This document shows, piece after piece, positions 48,650-59,123 of a stretch of DNA of 64,000 nucleotides (within the stretch, counting starts at the first letter, position 1; each line of letters starts with the position of its first letter). A program made the position numbers and the translations under genes. Origin of the DNA: Adiantum capillus-veneris (taxonomy: Eukaryota > Streptophyta > Polypodiopsida > Polypodiales > Pteridaceae); assembly GCA_014529385.2 (NCBI GenBank), contig CM043968.1, positions 6,847,148-6,911,147 on the forward strand, in the 5' to 3' direction. Below the pieces are notes generated by a model, which saw only the letters and a list, made by a program, of their open reading frames with translations, had not been told where the DNA came from and ran no database searches.

Positions 48650-49952
48650 ATGAATTTAAGATCAGGAAGATACATTTTTAGAGACCAGAAGGTGGCAGGT
48701 GACCAAGGTAGCTTAGTGTCCACCGAGGAGAGTGTAACTCAGGCAAGGCTAGATCCACTAGCACCGATTATTGAGGAGGGTAGTGATACTGACACTTCAT
48801 CAAACAAATCTTTCTTCATGATGGGTAGTCAACAGCAGCTAGGAGGTTTTACCTATGACGGACCAATGCCAGGAGGAAGCACGTGCCTAAATCCTTTGAA
48901 TGATTCCAAGTTCATTGTGATCTTCTTAGAAGGAACAAACTCGAGGGGAGCCCTAGTCTATTCTGACTATCGAGGACGCAAGTGTATTTGTATTGAAGAA
49001 AGACCGGCTCAGAGACTGGAGATAATTCGAGTATGATGATGGAGATAGATTCCGAGATGAAAAGGGGAACCACTATCTGATAGTTAGTAACCCTGAGGAT
49101 TACAACAGATATGGAGATAACGTGGCGAAAGGAAAAATGGTTTTAGAGACTTAAGAACTACCTCCAAAAATTGATCGACCTGGAGAAATTTTTATGTATG
49201 ATAAGAAAACAACCAGGGTTTCAACTTATAATGAGAACGTGGGAATCTACAAGCATGAGAGTGAGGGAATAGTCTCTTACTTTCGCTGCAAAGAACCATA
49301 CCCAAACGAGTTAAGCAAAGACAAGGTTCTTTACTTATTCTCTTATGAAACTGCTATGGGGAAGGATATAGTTTTTGTTGATAGGTATGGGCGGGAATAC
49401 CAACGTATTCTCCCAGAGGAGGTAGAAAAGGCAACAGTTCCAGGAGCATCAACATATGCCTCCGATGAAGTGCCAAGAGCCACCTACACCCCTAGCAAGT
49501 CGAAAAATCCCTTTTCAGAGGAGTATGATGCGACCTCACATTCCACCCGACCGCAGACATTCAACAACCAAAACCAACTAGCAACTCAGCCATCATTGCA
49601 GGTATGGCTTCGACAGAGTGCAACATTGGAACAAGACCAAAACCGAGATGGTTATCAAGCCGCACGAGGGCTAAGGGATTTACAAGAACCACCACTCTAC
49701 TCAAGGTATCAAGGAGAGAGTAAGCCAAAAACTCAAGGGTCAACAGAGCCTGGAAGACCACCCATAGAAAGAGTTCGAAGAGATGAACCATCTTTTGCAA
49801 GAACTATTAGAAATTATGGCTTAGGAGCACCATTGGGAGAGGAACCAGCCTACTACAGAAGACCAAAGGAGGTATATAGATTGGGACGAGGAGATCCAAT
49901 GATGAGGTTTGTAGACCATCGTAGAATTAAACCTTCTCAAGTGCAAAAATAG
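48650..49952 (+). pseudogene. N-terminal extra ORF of the gypsy element
   Basis: It starts at ATG 48,650 (MNLRSGRYIFRDQ). One frame shift near 49,033 and a TAA near 49,155 interrupt it; the frame then runs on to the TAG at 49,950. It is hydrophilic, with repeated short Y/G-D-rich segments and a Pro/Arg-rich end before gag. No domain recognised. It appears to be an N-terminal extension of gag and not a separate gene, since the gag core follows in the same frame after one stop. Confidence 0.55.
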
Positions 49953-51152
49953 GTAAACAAGAAATACACAGGAAACAGAGATCCAAGAGATCATGTAGCA
50001 GCCTTTGTGCGTGTAATTAGAGCGGAAGATGTGTTAGACTTCCCTACCCAATTTGCAGGGTTTGGACTAACCCTAGAAGATGACGCTGCTACTTGGTTTG
50101 ACTCTGTGGAGCGTAGAGACTTTGAGCCTATGGAGGAGGTGTTTGACAAGTTTATCAAGGAATTCTCATAGGGGGATTAATCATAATACCATCTCACAAA
50201 TCCATAAATTCAAACAGAAAGACGGAGAATCTGTGCGAAAGACAGCCCTAAGATTAAAAAGGTATGTTAAGTTCTGCCCTGTGGAAGAACTGCCAACTCA
50301 GTCCAGACTTATGCTTATATTTATCCAAGGACTAAGGAATGCAGATCTCCAAAAGAACTTACATATGAAGAGAAGCACGACGTTGAATGAGTTAACCAAG
50401 GAGGTTCTTTACCTTGTGGACAATTGTGCGGTCTACAAAGAGGGTGAGTTCAAGGATCTCGACGACGATTCATCTTCACAACAAAGTGGAAGCAAGTCTT
50501 CTAAGACAGCACCGAAAGGGGAAGTAGCTGCAAGCCAGGAGCAGGTTGTAGAGGAAGTGCTAAAAAATATTAACTTGTACGCCAAACCCCAGGCTAAACA
50601 GCCCAAGTGGTGTGCTATTGAACAAAAATGGACAAACCATGGGACGGAGGAATGTTATTATAACAAGGGATATGTGAGAGAGAGACCTTACGCTCCCCAA
50701 GCTCAGGTAGCTTGCCTAAGTATCAAGCAGGCAACCTACCAGGACCTGTAGGTGTAGAAAGACCACAACCAGTGTTGGGGCAACAACCACCTATACCAGG
50801 ATTACGCCCAGTCGGCATAAGATACACACCAACCATAACCGAATCAGAAGAGAAGGCTTTGGTGCCTATGCATGCATATTATGAAGATCCCAATGGATAT
50901 GCGGAAAATCCTGTCTACTATCCACCAGAAGAACCCTCAACACCAGAACCATGGAGCATGATAGAAAATACAGGACCACCAACAACTGCACAGGCAACAG
51001 GAGAAGGAAGATATAGCTTAGATGAACGAACATTGTTGTTCATAGCCAGCGGAGGCATGGGCGGAGAGAGACATGCATACCAACAAAGAGGAGCTCAAGG
51101 AGCACCTCAACAACCCAAGGGACCTTGCTACAAGTGTGGTGGAGACCATTAG
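49953..51152 (+). pseudogene. gag (capsid-like core)
   Basis: After the stop at 49,950 the same frame gives GNRDPRDHVAAFVRVIRAED and FGLTLEDDAATWFDSV, hallmarks of the plant Ty3/gypsy Retrotrans_gag domain. A frame change near 50,170 leads to 50,168-50,751 (KFKQKDGESVRKTALRLKRY, LIFIQGLRNADLQKNLH), then a shift to 50,712-51,152, Pro/Tyr/Gln-rich and ending in the first zinc knuckle at a TAG. It would assemble the virus-like particle if intact. Confidence 0.8.
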
Positions 51153-51240
51153 CTAAGAGACTGTCCTCATGATGAAATCATTAGAGTCAAGGCATATTGC
51201 ACCGAGTGTGGGGTTACTCATTTGATTCCTGATTGCCCTA
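51121..51240 (+). other. two nucleocapsid-type zinc knuckles
   Basis: CYKCGGDH, then a stop codon, then LRDC, and 40 bases on CTECGVTHLIPDC. Both are CX2CX3HX4C, one residue shorter between the second Cys and His than the usual CX2CX4HX4C, which the gag at 31.8 kb has. Confidence 0.7.
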
Positions 51241-52400
51241 AGAACCTGAGCAAAGGAGCAAAAACTACTTTGAACATACTAGAAACCGTGCCTTCCAGTG
51301 GAGGGTCAGAAAATGAAACAATCATACCTATTCAGGCGGTGACACGAGTCCAAGCTCAAAGAATGATGAACGAACCCGTAATTGAAGAGCCAAAAATCGA
51401 TGCCCCAAGTTCAGAAACAAAAAATCAGAGAAGCACTTGGAAAGCTAGAAAGGCACGTATGAAAGCCAGGAAAGAACGAGAGCAAATGGCTCTATCCGAG
51501 GAGTTAAAACACACAAAGGATAGATTAGAGCGGTTAGAGGATCTAACTAGCCAAAGCTCACACACCGAGGTAACCATAGCACCCAAGGAAATAACAAAAC
51601 CCAAAAGTGCAAGATCATGAGGATCAATACTGGCAGACAAGGTAAATGAGCAGTTAGATGCACTTCTAAAAGCTTACGAAGCCAGACTCAAAAGGAACCA
51701 AACCCAAGAGCAAAAGTGGATTACTTATCCATATGCTGAAATAGAAAAACACAGGTTGGAAATGTGTAGAAAGATGATTGAAACAGCTCAATCTTTGATA
51801 GAAAACCCGCTTGGTAAACCTGCAAATTGGCATGAAGTACCAGCTCCAACCCCTATCAAACCAACTTTAGAGGAGTAAGTAGAAACGAAGGAAAGATTCA
51901 CGAATGCCTATGAGTCTAGGGGAGAACCTGTCATAGTGCCAAATACAACAGATGAGGCAAGTGACGGGTTCCAGCCTAAAACATTGGCAGAAATGGGTAA
52001 GGACTGTAATGGTCTAGATGATCTGTGGAAGCACATCCGTGAGGCCAACGAAGCTAACAGGGTGAGTAACCACATGAACAACACGAGAAAAGAGAAAAAT
52101 GAGATCTTACCGCCTATTGAAGAATTTGAGGCAAGATCACAAGTGAACTTTGACATACATTCACAAGGGGGAGACCAGGGATCAATTAGTTCGGGGCACA
52201 GTCAACCAGACTCACTGAAAACTCTACCCTTTTACCTAGGAGAGTATGAAGCCAAGTATGAGGTGAGAGCAATCCCATCTCAAAGACTAATTTCTTCTAA
52301 CAAAGTGATGGATTCACAAGGGTTGATTGATTTATTGTCCACCCCAGTGGCATGCACCATCACATTAGCCGAACTTCTAAGGTTAAGACCAAACATGTGA
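51153..52400 (+). pseudogene. gag-protease linker region
   Basis: Frames 51,153-51,620 and about 51,621-52,400 have coding composition, with a basic coiled coil (KARMKARKEREQMALSEELK) and acidic linkers (LPPIEEFEARSQVNF). Stops lie near 51,620, 51,880 and 52,400. Plant gypsy polyproteins often have such a long linker before protease; no domain assigned. Confidence 0.5.
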
Positions 52401-52413
52401 CCACAGTAGGCAA

Positions 52414-53045
52414 ATGCCTAGAAAAATTTGGAGTAAAAGACCCCACCTTGAAGCTTCAAGAAGGGATAGAAAATTGGACAGGCCTCAACTAAATACTAGG
52501 CTAGTACCATTAAACAAAGTTGGAGAGTATTGTGAGGGAGAAGATGGAAACACCACGCTACCAGTAGAATTCCAAGGAGTAGTTTCCAAAGCCATTCTTG
52601 ACAATGGAGCGGGAGTTGCTATCACCACCAAGGAAATCTGGAAAAAATGGGGAAAACCAGCTTTGAGAGCTACCAGAATGAAATTGCAATTGGCAGATGG
52701 GTCCATGGAGAAGCCTCTAGGACTCTTAGAAAAGTGATTGTCACTTCATGCGGAATCGAGTATGAGCATACATTTGCAATAGTCGATTTCGACAAAAAGA
52801 ACAATTATGAGATCATCTTGGGAAGACCGTTCATGCGACAATTGAAGATGGTCCAGGATTGGGGTTACGACCACATATATCTCAGACATGGTGAGACAAC
52901 AACCAAAATACACCTGAAAGACCATAGTTACAAGGATGTGAACCAGACACCAGTGGAAGAATTTGATTCAGCTACTACAGTAGCACGATCGGAACTCCCA
53001 GCATGGTTAGGGCAACAAAAAGAGCTATGGATGTGCGGAGCTTGA
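52414..53045 (+). pseudogene. aspartic protease 1 (retropepsin position)
   Basis: The first part, 52,414-52,737, holds AILDNGAGVAITT; the second, 52,700-53,045 in another frame, holds EIILGRPFM. This is the flap/active-site and ILG-R layout of retropepsin-like proteases in the canonical place between gag and RT. The active site reads D-N-G, where D-T/S-G is usual; Asn for Ser/Thr is expected to weaken it. A frame shift at about 52,735 splits the domain. Confidence 0.75.
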
Positions 53046-53489
53046 CATTGTGGGAGCTTAAAAAGAGAGGACTGCGTCTTAGAAAGAACGATTAAGGACA
53101 AGGAGTATATTCCGGAACCTTTTCCTGAAGATGCCTTGGAACCTCTAGAATGGAAACACATACTAGCAACATTGGATGTCTGTACCATTACAGATAGCCC
53201 AACGACAAAATTTTGCGATAAGGATGGCTATGATGTGCTACCCTATTACATGGTAAGCCTTATACCAGGAGGAGATGAGATGGTAGAACCACCAGAACAA
53301 AAAGAGTTTTATAACTCCTCTGAACATCTGGAGGTAAACAATGATGCAGATAATGAGTGTTCAGACAACTCAAGTGAGCATGGGGAGAAAATGGAGAATA
53401 TCAAGTTTTATGATTTTGCTAATCAACACCCTAGACGCCAGGAATGCTATAGGATAAAATGAGTAGAAAACCAGCCAAGAGAGAACCTG
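53046..53489 (+). pseudogene. protease-RT linker
   Basis: The frame 53,136-53,462 is acidic and of coding composition, without a recognised domain. It ends in a TGA at 53,460, shortly before the RT frame. Confidence 0.4.
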
Positions 53490-54902
53490 ATGCCCAAGAT
53501 AAAAGGTAAAACTCACTATCTGATGCTTGTAAAAGTAGAGGATTGTGTAAAAGATCAAACATCAGGAAGATTCTCAAAAGTTCGAAGGGAAAGAACGCGA
53601 GAGGAAAAAAGACAAGTACGAAAAGCTAAAACAGAAACAAAATCACAAAAATCTCAAAAATTAAAAAAAGAAACAACGAAAGGCCAAGAGTGGACCAAAC
53701 TAGAGCATAAACAGAAATACCAAGAACTGAAATGGTCTTTACGAGAGGTATGGACTACTGAGGGAGATAGTGATGGTAAAGGGGAGTCAAAAAAGGGAAA
53801 CATGAATGTACCATCACACTATCAGAAATTCACCATCCAGGACAGAAAAAACATCATGACACCACCAGTCAGGGAAAAAACAAACCAGGAATCTTACGAT
53901 GGGCCAGAAAATGCAAAAAGGATAGACCTCGCGGAACCAGGTGAGAAGCCTCAGCCGGTCTATATAGCAATTGATTTAGAGCCTGAAGAAGAAGAACGGT
54001 TAACACAACTCCTCAAGAAGTATAAAGATGTGTTTGCATGGTCCTATAAAGACCTCAAAGGAGTTGATCCATCGATATGCCAACATACAATTCCTTTGAA
54101 ATCAGATGCAAAACCTAGCAAACAGCGTCCTTATACATATAATGACACATTTGTTAAAAGAATCAAAGAGGAGATTGACAAGCTGATGGAAGCTGAATTC
54201 ATCTATGAAATCGAACATACAGATTGGGTGTCACCCATTGTGGTAGTCTCCAAAAAGAACAAAAAACTACGAGTGTGTGTAAACCTCAAAAAGGTAAATG
54301 CAGCCACCATAAGGGATAATTATCCCTTGCCAATCACAGAACATGTACTTGAGAGGGCGGCCGGGAAATGGGCTTATTCCTTTCTAGATGGGTTTTCAGG
54401 ATACAACCAACTGGCAATTGCAATGGAGGATCAACACAAAACAACATTTGCCACAGAATGGGGAATATATATGTATCGAGTTATGCCGTTTGGCTTAACT
54501 AATACCCCAGCTACCTTTCAAAGGTTAATGACGCAGACATTCAAAGAATACTTGAGAATATTCTTAGAAATATACATGGATGATCTTTGTGTATACTCTC
54601 TTCTGCAAGAGGAACATATTGACCATTTGCAAAAGGTATTTGAAAAATGTAGAACATATCGAATCTGTCTTAACACGGAAAAGTGTATTTTTATGGTTAG
54701 GCAAGGCCGCATCTTAGGACACATTGTCTCAAGAAATGGCATAACCATTGACCTAGACAAAGTCAAAGTCATAGTAGACCTACCCCGGCCTACTAATGCG
54801 AAACAAGTGCAATCCTTTATGGGACACTGTGGGTATTATCGAAGATTCATATATATATGCAGTCATCGCACAACCTCGGTATCGTTTGCTAGTCAATTTT
54901 GA
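53490..54902 (+). CDS. reverse transcriptase
   Basis: Open for 470 codons. The N-terminal 150 are Lys-rich linker, then AIDLEPEEEERLTQLLKKYK, YTYNDTFVKRIKEEIDKL, the fingers WVSPIVVVSKKNKKLRVC, motif A SFLDGFSGYNQLAI, PFGLTNTPATFQRLM and motif C IYMDDLCVY with the catalytic Asp pair. This is a textbook Ty3/gypsy RT and retains its catalytic residues. The thumb/connection continues to QVQSFMGHCGYYRRF, after which a frame shift (about 54,850) moves coding to 54,796-55,023. Confidence 0.92.
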   Translation: MPKIKGKTHYLMLVKVEDCVKDQTSGRFSKVRRERTREEKRQVRKAKTETKSQKSQKLKKETTKGQEWTKLEHKQKYQELKWSLREVWTTEGDSDGKGESKKGNMNVPSHYQKFTIQDRKNIMTPPVREKTNQESYDGPENAKRIDLAEPGEKPQPVYIAIDLEPEEEERLTQLLKKYKDVFAWSYKDLKGVDPSICQHTIPLKSDAKPSKQRPYTYNDTFVKRIKEEIDKLMEAEFIYEIEHTDWVSPIVVVSKKNKKLRVCVNLKKVNAATIRDNYPLPITEHVLERAAGKWAYSFLDGFSGYNQLAIAMEDQHKTTFATEWGIYMYRVMPFGLTNTPATFQRLMTQTFKEYLRIFLEIYMDDLCVYSLLQEEHIDHLQKVFEKCRTYRICLNTEKCIFMVRQGRILGHIVSRNGITIDLDKVKVIVDLPRPTNAKQVQSFMGHCGYYRRFIYICSHRTTSVSFASQF

Positions 54903-55521
54903 CTGGACCGAGGAGTGTGAAACTTCATTCCAAAAGCTGAAGGAAAACCTTGTATCAGCACCTGTACTTAAAGCACCGGATTGGGAAAAGATATTCCATG
55001 TTCACATTGATGCTTCTGCATAGGCAATCGGGAGTATTCTGGCTCGATCTGGAGACGGAACAATGGATTTTCTAGTTTGTTATGCAAGCCGACAGTTAAA
55101 CAGTGCGGAAAAGAACTATACAACCACCGAAAGAGAGGGGTTAGGAATGATTTATGCTGTAAAGAAATTTCGGCATTATTTACTTGCAAACAAATTTGTG
55201 TTCTTCATAGATCATCAAGCTCTTTTGTATCTGGTGAATAAACCATGCAATACAGGGAGAATTGTACGCTGGTTTATTATATTGCTAGAGTTTGATTTCA
55301 CAGTGGTGGTAAAAAAGGGTAAAACCCATCTACGGGAGGATCATCTTTCAAGGCTACACAACGGGGAAGCTCCTGAAGGAGTAGATGATGACAAACTAGA
55401 TGCTTATCTTTTCAATGTTGAAATGATACCCAAATTGTCTCAAGAAATTGTTAGCATTCTTTCCTTTGGAGGTAGGTTTGATAACACGGAAGACAGATCC
55501 AAACAACAAACAATTCGATAA
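54850..55521 (+). pseudogene. RNase H
   Basis: VNFDWTEECETSFQKLKENL, then HVHIDASA (first Asp) interrupted by TAG at 55,021, then SRQLNSAEKNY, TTEREGLGMIYAVKKFRHYL (Glu), VFFIDHQALLYL (Asp) and LREDHLSRL (last Asp). It is the gypsy RNase H that degrades the RNA strand during reverse transcription; all four catalytic positions are visible. Ends with TAA at 55,519. Confidence 0.85.
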
Positions 55522-56067
55522 ACAAAAAACTTCTAGTTGATTGCAGGGTGGCTGTATCATCTAGGATCGGACCAAATTCTACGATTATGTATAAATCCGG
55601 AAGAATTTGAGTGTTATCTTGAAGAAGCACATGTCCAGGATTGTGCATTTCATTGTTCAACAGTGAAAACACACCAGAGACTGAAACAGTTAGGGGTTTA
55701 TTGGCCAACTATGTGCGCGGACACAGATGCTTATGTTTCCAATTGTACTATATGTAGTGCCAAAAGACCAGTGGATCACGCGACATTGTTTCAGGTAAAC
55801 ATTGTACCTGCATGGAGTCAATATATCATTGATTTCTTAACCACAAGGACGTTTCCTGAAAACATAACAAAAGCACGAAAAAGGGCTATAGAGCTGGAGG
55901 CTCGTGACTTTCAGTTAATTGGGAGCCAACTCTATAAGCAAGGAAAGGACAATCAGCTTAGAATCTGTGCAAGTGAAAGTGAATACCTGCTGATTCTAGA
56001 GCACGCACATGGAGGTATAAGTGGAGACCATTTTTTAGGCGCGATAAGACGACAAAAATTGTCTTAA
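55522..56067 (+). pseudogene. integrase N-part with two H2C2-like zinc modules
   Basis: First module: GWLYHLGSDQILRLC…EEAHVQDCAFHCSTVKTHQ…GVYWPTMCADTDAYVSNCTIC. Then a spacer (AWSQYIIDFLTTRTFPENIT, QLIGSQLYKQGKDNQLRIC) and a second start EHAHGGISGDHFLGAIRR, completed after a frame shift at about 56,065 by WWPTLHMDAEEFVKRCDACQ. Each module has the linker-H-H-YWP-C-C layout of the integrase zinc domain; one is the norm. The spacer matches what usually precedes the single domain. Confidence 0.7.
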
Positions 56068-57139
56068 CCGCAGGAATATGGTGGCCTACATTGCACATGG
56101 ATGCTGAAGAGTTTGTAAAGCGTTGTGACGCTTGTCAACGCACCAAGATGCCGATAAAGAGAGATGAAATGCCACTACGGCCAATGATGGGAGCAAGGGC
56201 ATTTGCAAAATGGGGCATTGATTTTGTGGGACCTATTTCACCCCCTGCATGTCGCACCCATACCCAATATATCATTGTGGCTACGGACTATCTCACAAAA
56301 TGGGCGGAAGCCAAGGCAACACAAAAAGCAGATGCACGAACCACTGCACAATTTTGTATGAGAATGTTTTTGTATGATACGGTTTACCAATCGAAATTGT
56401 TAGTGATCGTGGAACACATTTTCTTAATGAAGTCATTGAATATATGCTAGAGGAATTCATGGTCATACATAGGAAATCTGCTCCATACCATCCACAGGCA
56501 AATGGACAAGCTGAGGCCACAAATAAAACACTATGCACGGTTCTCACTAAAATTGTGTCAGAGTCAAGAACAGATTGGGATCAGCAGCTACACTCAACAC
56601 TATGGGCATACAGGGTAGCTTACAAAACATCGATAGAAACGACACCGTTCAATATGGTGTTTGGCATAAATGCTATATTACCCATAGAGTTTTTAATTCC
56701 AACTCTACGAGTAGCGAAACTTCTAGAATGGATAGGGCATGAGCTCTCTTCAAGAATAGATGACCTTGAAAAGCTAGATGAACTTTGCTTGAGAGCTGTA
56801 GCTTCGATCTATGCTAAAAAGAGAAGACAAAAAGAGTTTTTTGACAAGCATGTGCGCACAAAAAAGTTCGAAACTGGTGATTATGTACTTGTTTATACAT
56901 TGAAGCAACATGCCAAGAAACTTAAAAAGCGAGGGATGGGACCCTTTGTGATTAGTGATCTATCACAAAGCAGAGCTGTCAAGCTTGCTGCATTAGCAGG
57001 TGAAGAAATGCCAAATTGGATTAGTGGGTGTCGATTGAAGAAATATCATTTACCACTAACACAGGATATGCTTCAACAAATCCATCAAGAAAAACAACGA
57101 ATGAAGGAGAAACAGAGGGTACGAGAAAAGCTCAGGTAG
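56068..57139 (+). pseudogene. integrase catalytic core and C-terminus
   Basis: WGIDFVGPISP (first Asp), TDYLTKWAEAKAT; a frame shift near 56,390 hides the second Asp (SDRGTHF motif readable in the next frame); then PYHPQANGQAEATNKTL carrying the catalytic Glu, WAYRVAYKTSIETTPF and FEXGDYVLV-type tail ending in KKRGMGPFVISDL, a GPF variant of the GPY/F motif. No chromodomain. It catalyses cDNA insertion in the family; here inactive through the frame shift. Ends with TAG at 57,137. Confidence 0.85.
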
Positions 57140-57224
57140 AAGCAAAAGAACGCATGCAAAAAGAAGGCTTCTACGACAACACCAACAATGTGGAGCACCA
57201 TTGCGAATCAATGCCATTCGACTA

Positions 57225-58331
57225 ATGAGGTTTGATGAAGACACAGTGGAGCCAATAATTGCAGTCAAAGTGGGTAGCAATCAAGTTGAATCGATGGCAT
57301 TGCTTGATTCTGGAGCTCAAGCAAATTTAATCTCTTACGAATTATACAAACAACTCAAGTCCACAGGTCAACTTCATCCTACTCCACAAGTGCTGGAAAG
57401 TAGTACATCACCTTCGTTGAAAACATTGGGCTCAACTATATTGCATGTACAATTACATCAATATATTTACCCACACAAATTTTATGTAGTCGAAGATGAA
57501 AGCACACAACACCCTATGTTGTTGGGACAACCTTGGAAAAAAGAGTACAATGTGCAGATAGATTGGAATGCGAATGCAGTCAAAATTCAGCATGTACAAG
57601 AACAACAGGTGGTAGCCTTTGCTCAGCAACCCCGGAATAATCCGCTGCCAGCAATGCAATCACTGGATAAAAAGTCAAAGGGACGGGTGTCACTAAAGAA
57701 CAACATGATACCCAAGGCTAACCACCAGGGAACTGCCAACATAGTTCACTACATGTATGACAAGTCACCGACCGCAGTGAACAGATCAGAGTTACCAACA
57801 AGAGAAAAACAAATATGGGTGCGGAAGGATAGAAATGACATGGCAGACAAAAAACCATACAACGGAAGAATTCAACTGAAGCAGATAGTTCAACCAAAAA
57901 GCAAGGGAATAAAAAAGATATGGATCCCAAAGAAAATGCTCAGCAATAACTCAAATGCGACTCGCATTTGGATCCCGAAACCGAAGCAAAAGGAACTCCC
58001 TTCAGTACAAGCAACATCGAAAGGCAGACAACTGCATATGAAACCAACAAACCAATTTATATGGATGCCCATAAGCAGCAAAACAATGGCAACCAATGCA
58101 ATAGCAATAAACCCTAAACCGGAAAAACAAAGCTACCAATGGAAAGCAAACAAGACAAGGTCTACGGCTATTCCGGCCAAGCCAATTCTCTCCAAGGAGA
58201 CAACTACGGCCATAACAAAAGTAGCGGCAAAGCAAGCGACTTTTGACCAAAAGACAATCAAACAGAGAGCAGTAGAGTTACAAATTTTTCTTGCAATGAA
58301 AACAGGAAACCTCGACGGAGAATGCCAATAA
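57225..58331 (+). CDS. extra 3' ORF with second aspartic-protease domain
   Basis: Open for 368 codons from the ATG at 57,225 (upstream start at 57,201 also possible). Residues 10-120 form a retropepsin-like domain: VKVGSNQVESMALLDSGAQA with catalytic Asp28 in D-S-G, and HPMLLGQPW about 75 residues on. The rest is basic and contains four spaced hydrophobic-Trp motifs: IWVRKD, IWIPKK, IWIPKP and FIWMPI, then a Lys/Ala/Thr-rich end. It lies after integrase, where some plant gypsy groups carry env-like or other extra ORFs, but no signal peptide or membrane segment is seen. It is open while the rest of the element is broken. Function unknown; an accessory protease with nucleic-acid-binding tail is a guess. 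Confidence 0.7.
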   Translation: MRFDEDTVEPIIAVKVGSNQVESMALLDSGAQANLISYELYKQLKSTGQLHPTPQVLESSTSPSLKTLGSTILHVQLHQYIYPHKFYVVEDESTQHPMLLGQPWKKEYNVQIDWNANAVKIQHVQEQQVVAFAQQPRNNPLPAMQSLDKKSKGRVSLKNNMIPKANHQGTANIVHYMYDKSPTAVNRSELPTREKQIWVRKDRNDMADKKPYNGRIQLKQIVQPKSKGIKKIWIPKKMLSNNSNATRIWIPKPKQKELPSVQATSKGRQLHMKPTNQFIWMPISSKTMATNAIAINPKPEKQSYQWKANKTRSTAIPAKPILSKETTTAITKVAAKQATFDQKTIKQRAVELQIFLAMKTGNLDGECQ

Positions 58332-58557
58332 GCATCTTGCTTATACCCTTCTCTTGCACAACATTAATTTTTCCATGCATTGACCGAGTATGCATAAAAT
58401 AGGGCCACATTACACGGCCAAGCATTAGCACAATTTTTTCAACCTATGTACGGCACATACTCCGAGGCGATACCTTGTCGTCCGGGAGGACTCCCGCTAG
58501 GAGGGAGGGAGGCATTCTCAAATGCGGACCCAATAGCAGAAAGAGAAAAAAAGGGCA
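58332..58557 (+). other. 3' untranslated region and purine tract
   Basis: It contains a GGGAGGACTCCC hairpin (58,482-58,495), GGAGGGAGGGAGG and, directly before a TG dinucleotide, AGAAAGAGAAAAAAAGGGCA, suitable as polypurine tract of the gypsy element. Confidence 0.45.
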
Positions 58558-59123
58558 TGATTTTCGACTATTTTTAAGGGTTGTTGTTTGATTGCAAAAT
58601 TTTGTGGACTAACCCAAGTACATATGCCCTTATACAGCATGAATCTACAGGTATATGGGGCCAAACACCAAATCAAGCCCCTAGGTGTGTGTATATAAGT
58701 AGAAATAGCCATTTTTCGGGCAAAATATTGGTAAAACGGAGAAATCGGGCCATAAAAATTGCATGTGAGTGTATATAATGTTTTGCGGTGATGTTTTTGA
58801 TTTATTAAGATTTTTGGGGATTTTTTGGGTTTGATTTGCTGTTTTTCTTTTAATTTTGCTAATTTTCGGCAGAAAAACTTCAAAAATACAAAAAGAAGGT
58901 GAAAAACGGTCGTAAGGAAAAACAAAAAATATGGGGATGATCAGTGACTATAGGACAACCTATGGTACAGTGGGGGTGCAATTATGAGACTGGAGCGGAA
59001 AGCGTGTTTTGCCCAGATTTTGATCGGAATGCCAAATTTCTGGTAAACAGGGCAAATGGAGTCCAAATCAAGAAATTTTTGAGCCTAAACCGCATCTCGC
59101 AAGAAGTTGGAGCTTATGTCAAA
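58558..59123 (+). repeat. possible 3' LTR start
   Basis: Starts TGATTTTCGAC after the purine tract and has a TATA box GTGTATATAAGTAG at 58,685-58,698. The right boundary and a partner LTR were not found in the window, so the call is tentative. If it is an LTR it could serve both as 3' LTR of the upstream element and 5' LTR of the downstream one. Confidence 0.35.

Larger units (their letters stand above)
47210..58560 (+). mobile_element. degenerate Ty3/gypsy retrotransposon
   Basis: The domain order leader, N-terminal ORF, gag, zinc knuckles, protease, RT, RNase H, integrase identifies Ty3/gypsy (integrase after RNase H). No chromodomain follows the integrase. At least six frame shifts and several stops make it defective. 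No 5' LTR or PBS is recognised upstream of 47.3 kb, where DDE-transposase debris begins, so it is 5'-truncated or rearranged. A 3' LTR may begin near 58,558. An extra ORF with a second protease domain sits between integrase and the 3' end. Confidence 0.85.

Noticed and set aside
56293-58096. Minus-strand frames overlapping integrase and the 3' ORF
   Set aside because: Shadows of strongly supported + strand coding sequence; no motifs of their own.
57201-58331. env-like gene of the gypsy element
   Set aside because: No signal peptide, transmembrane segment or glycoprotein features; the D-S-G and LLGQPW motifs point to a protease instead.
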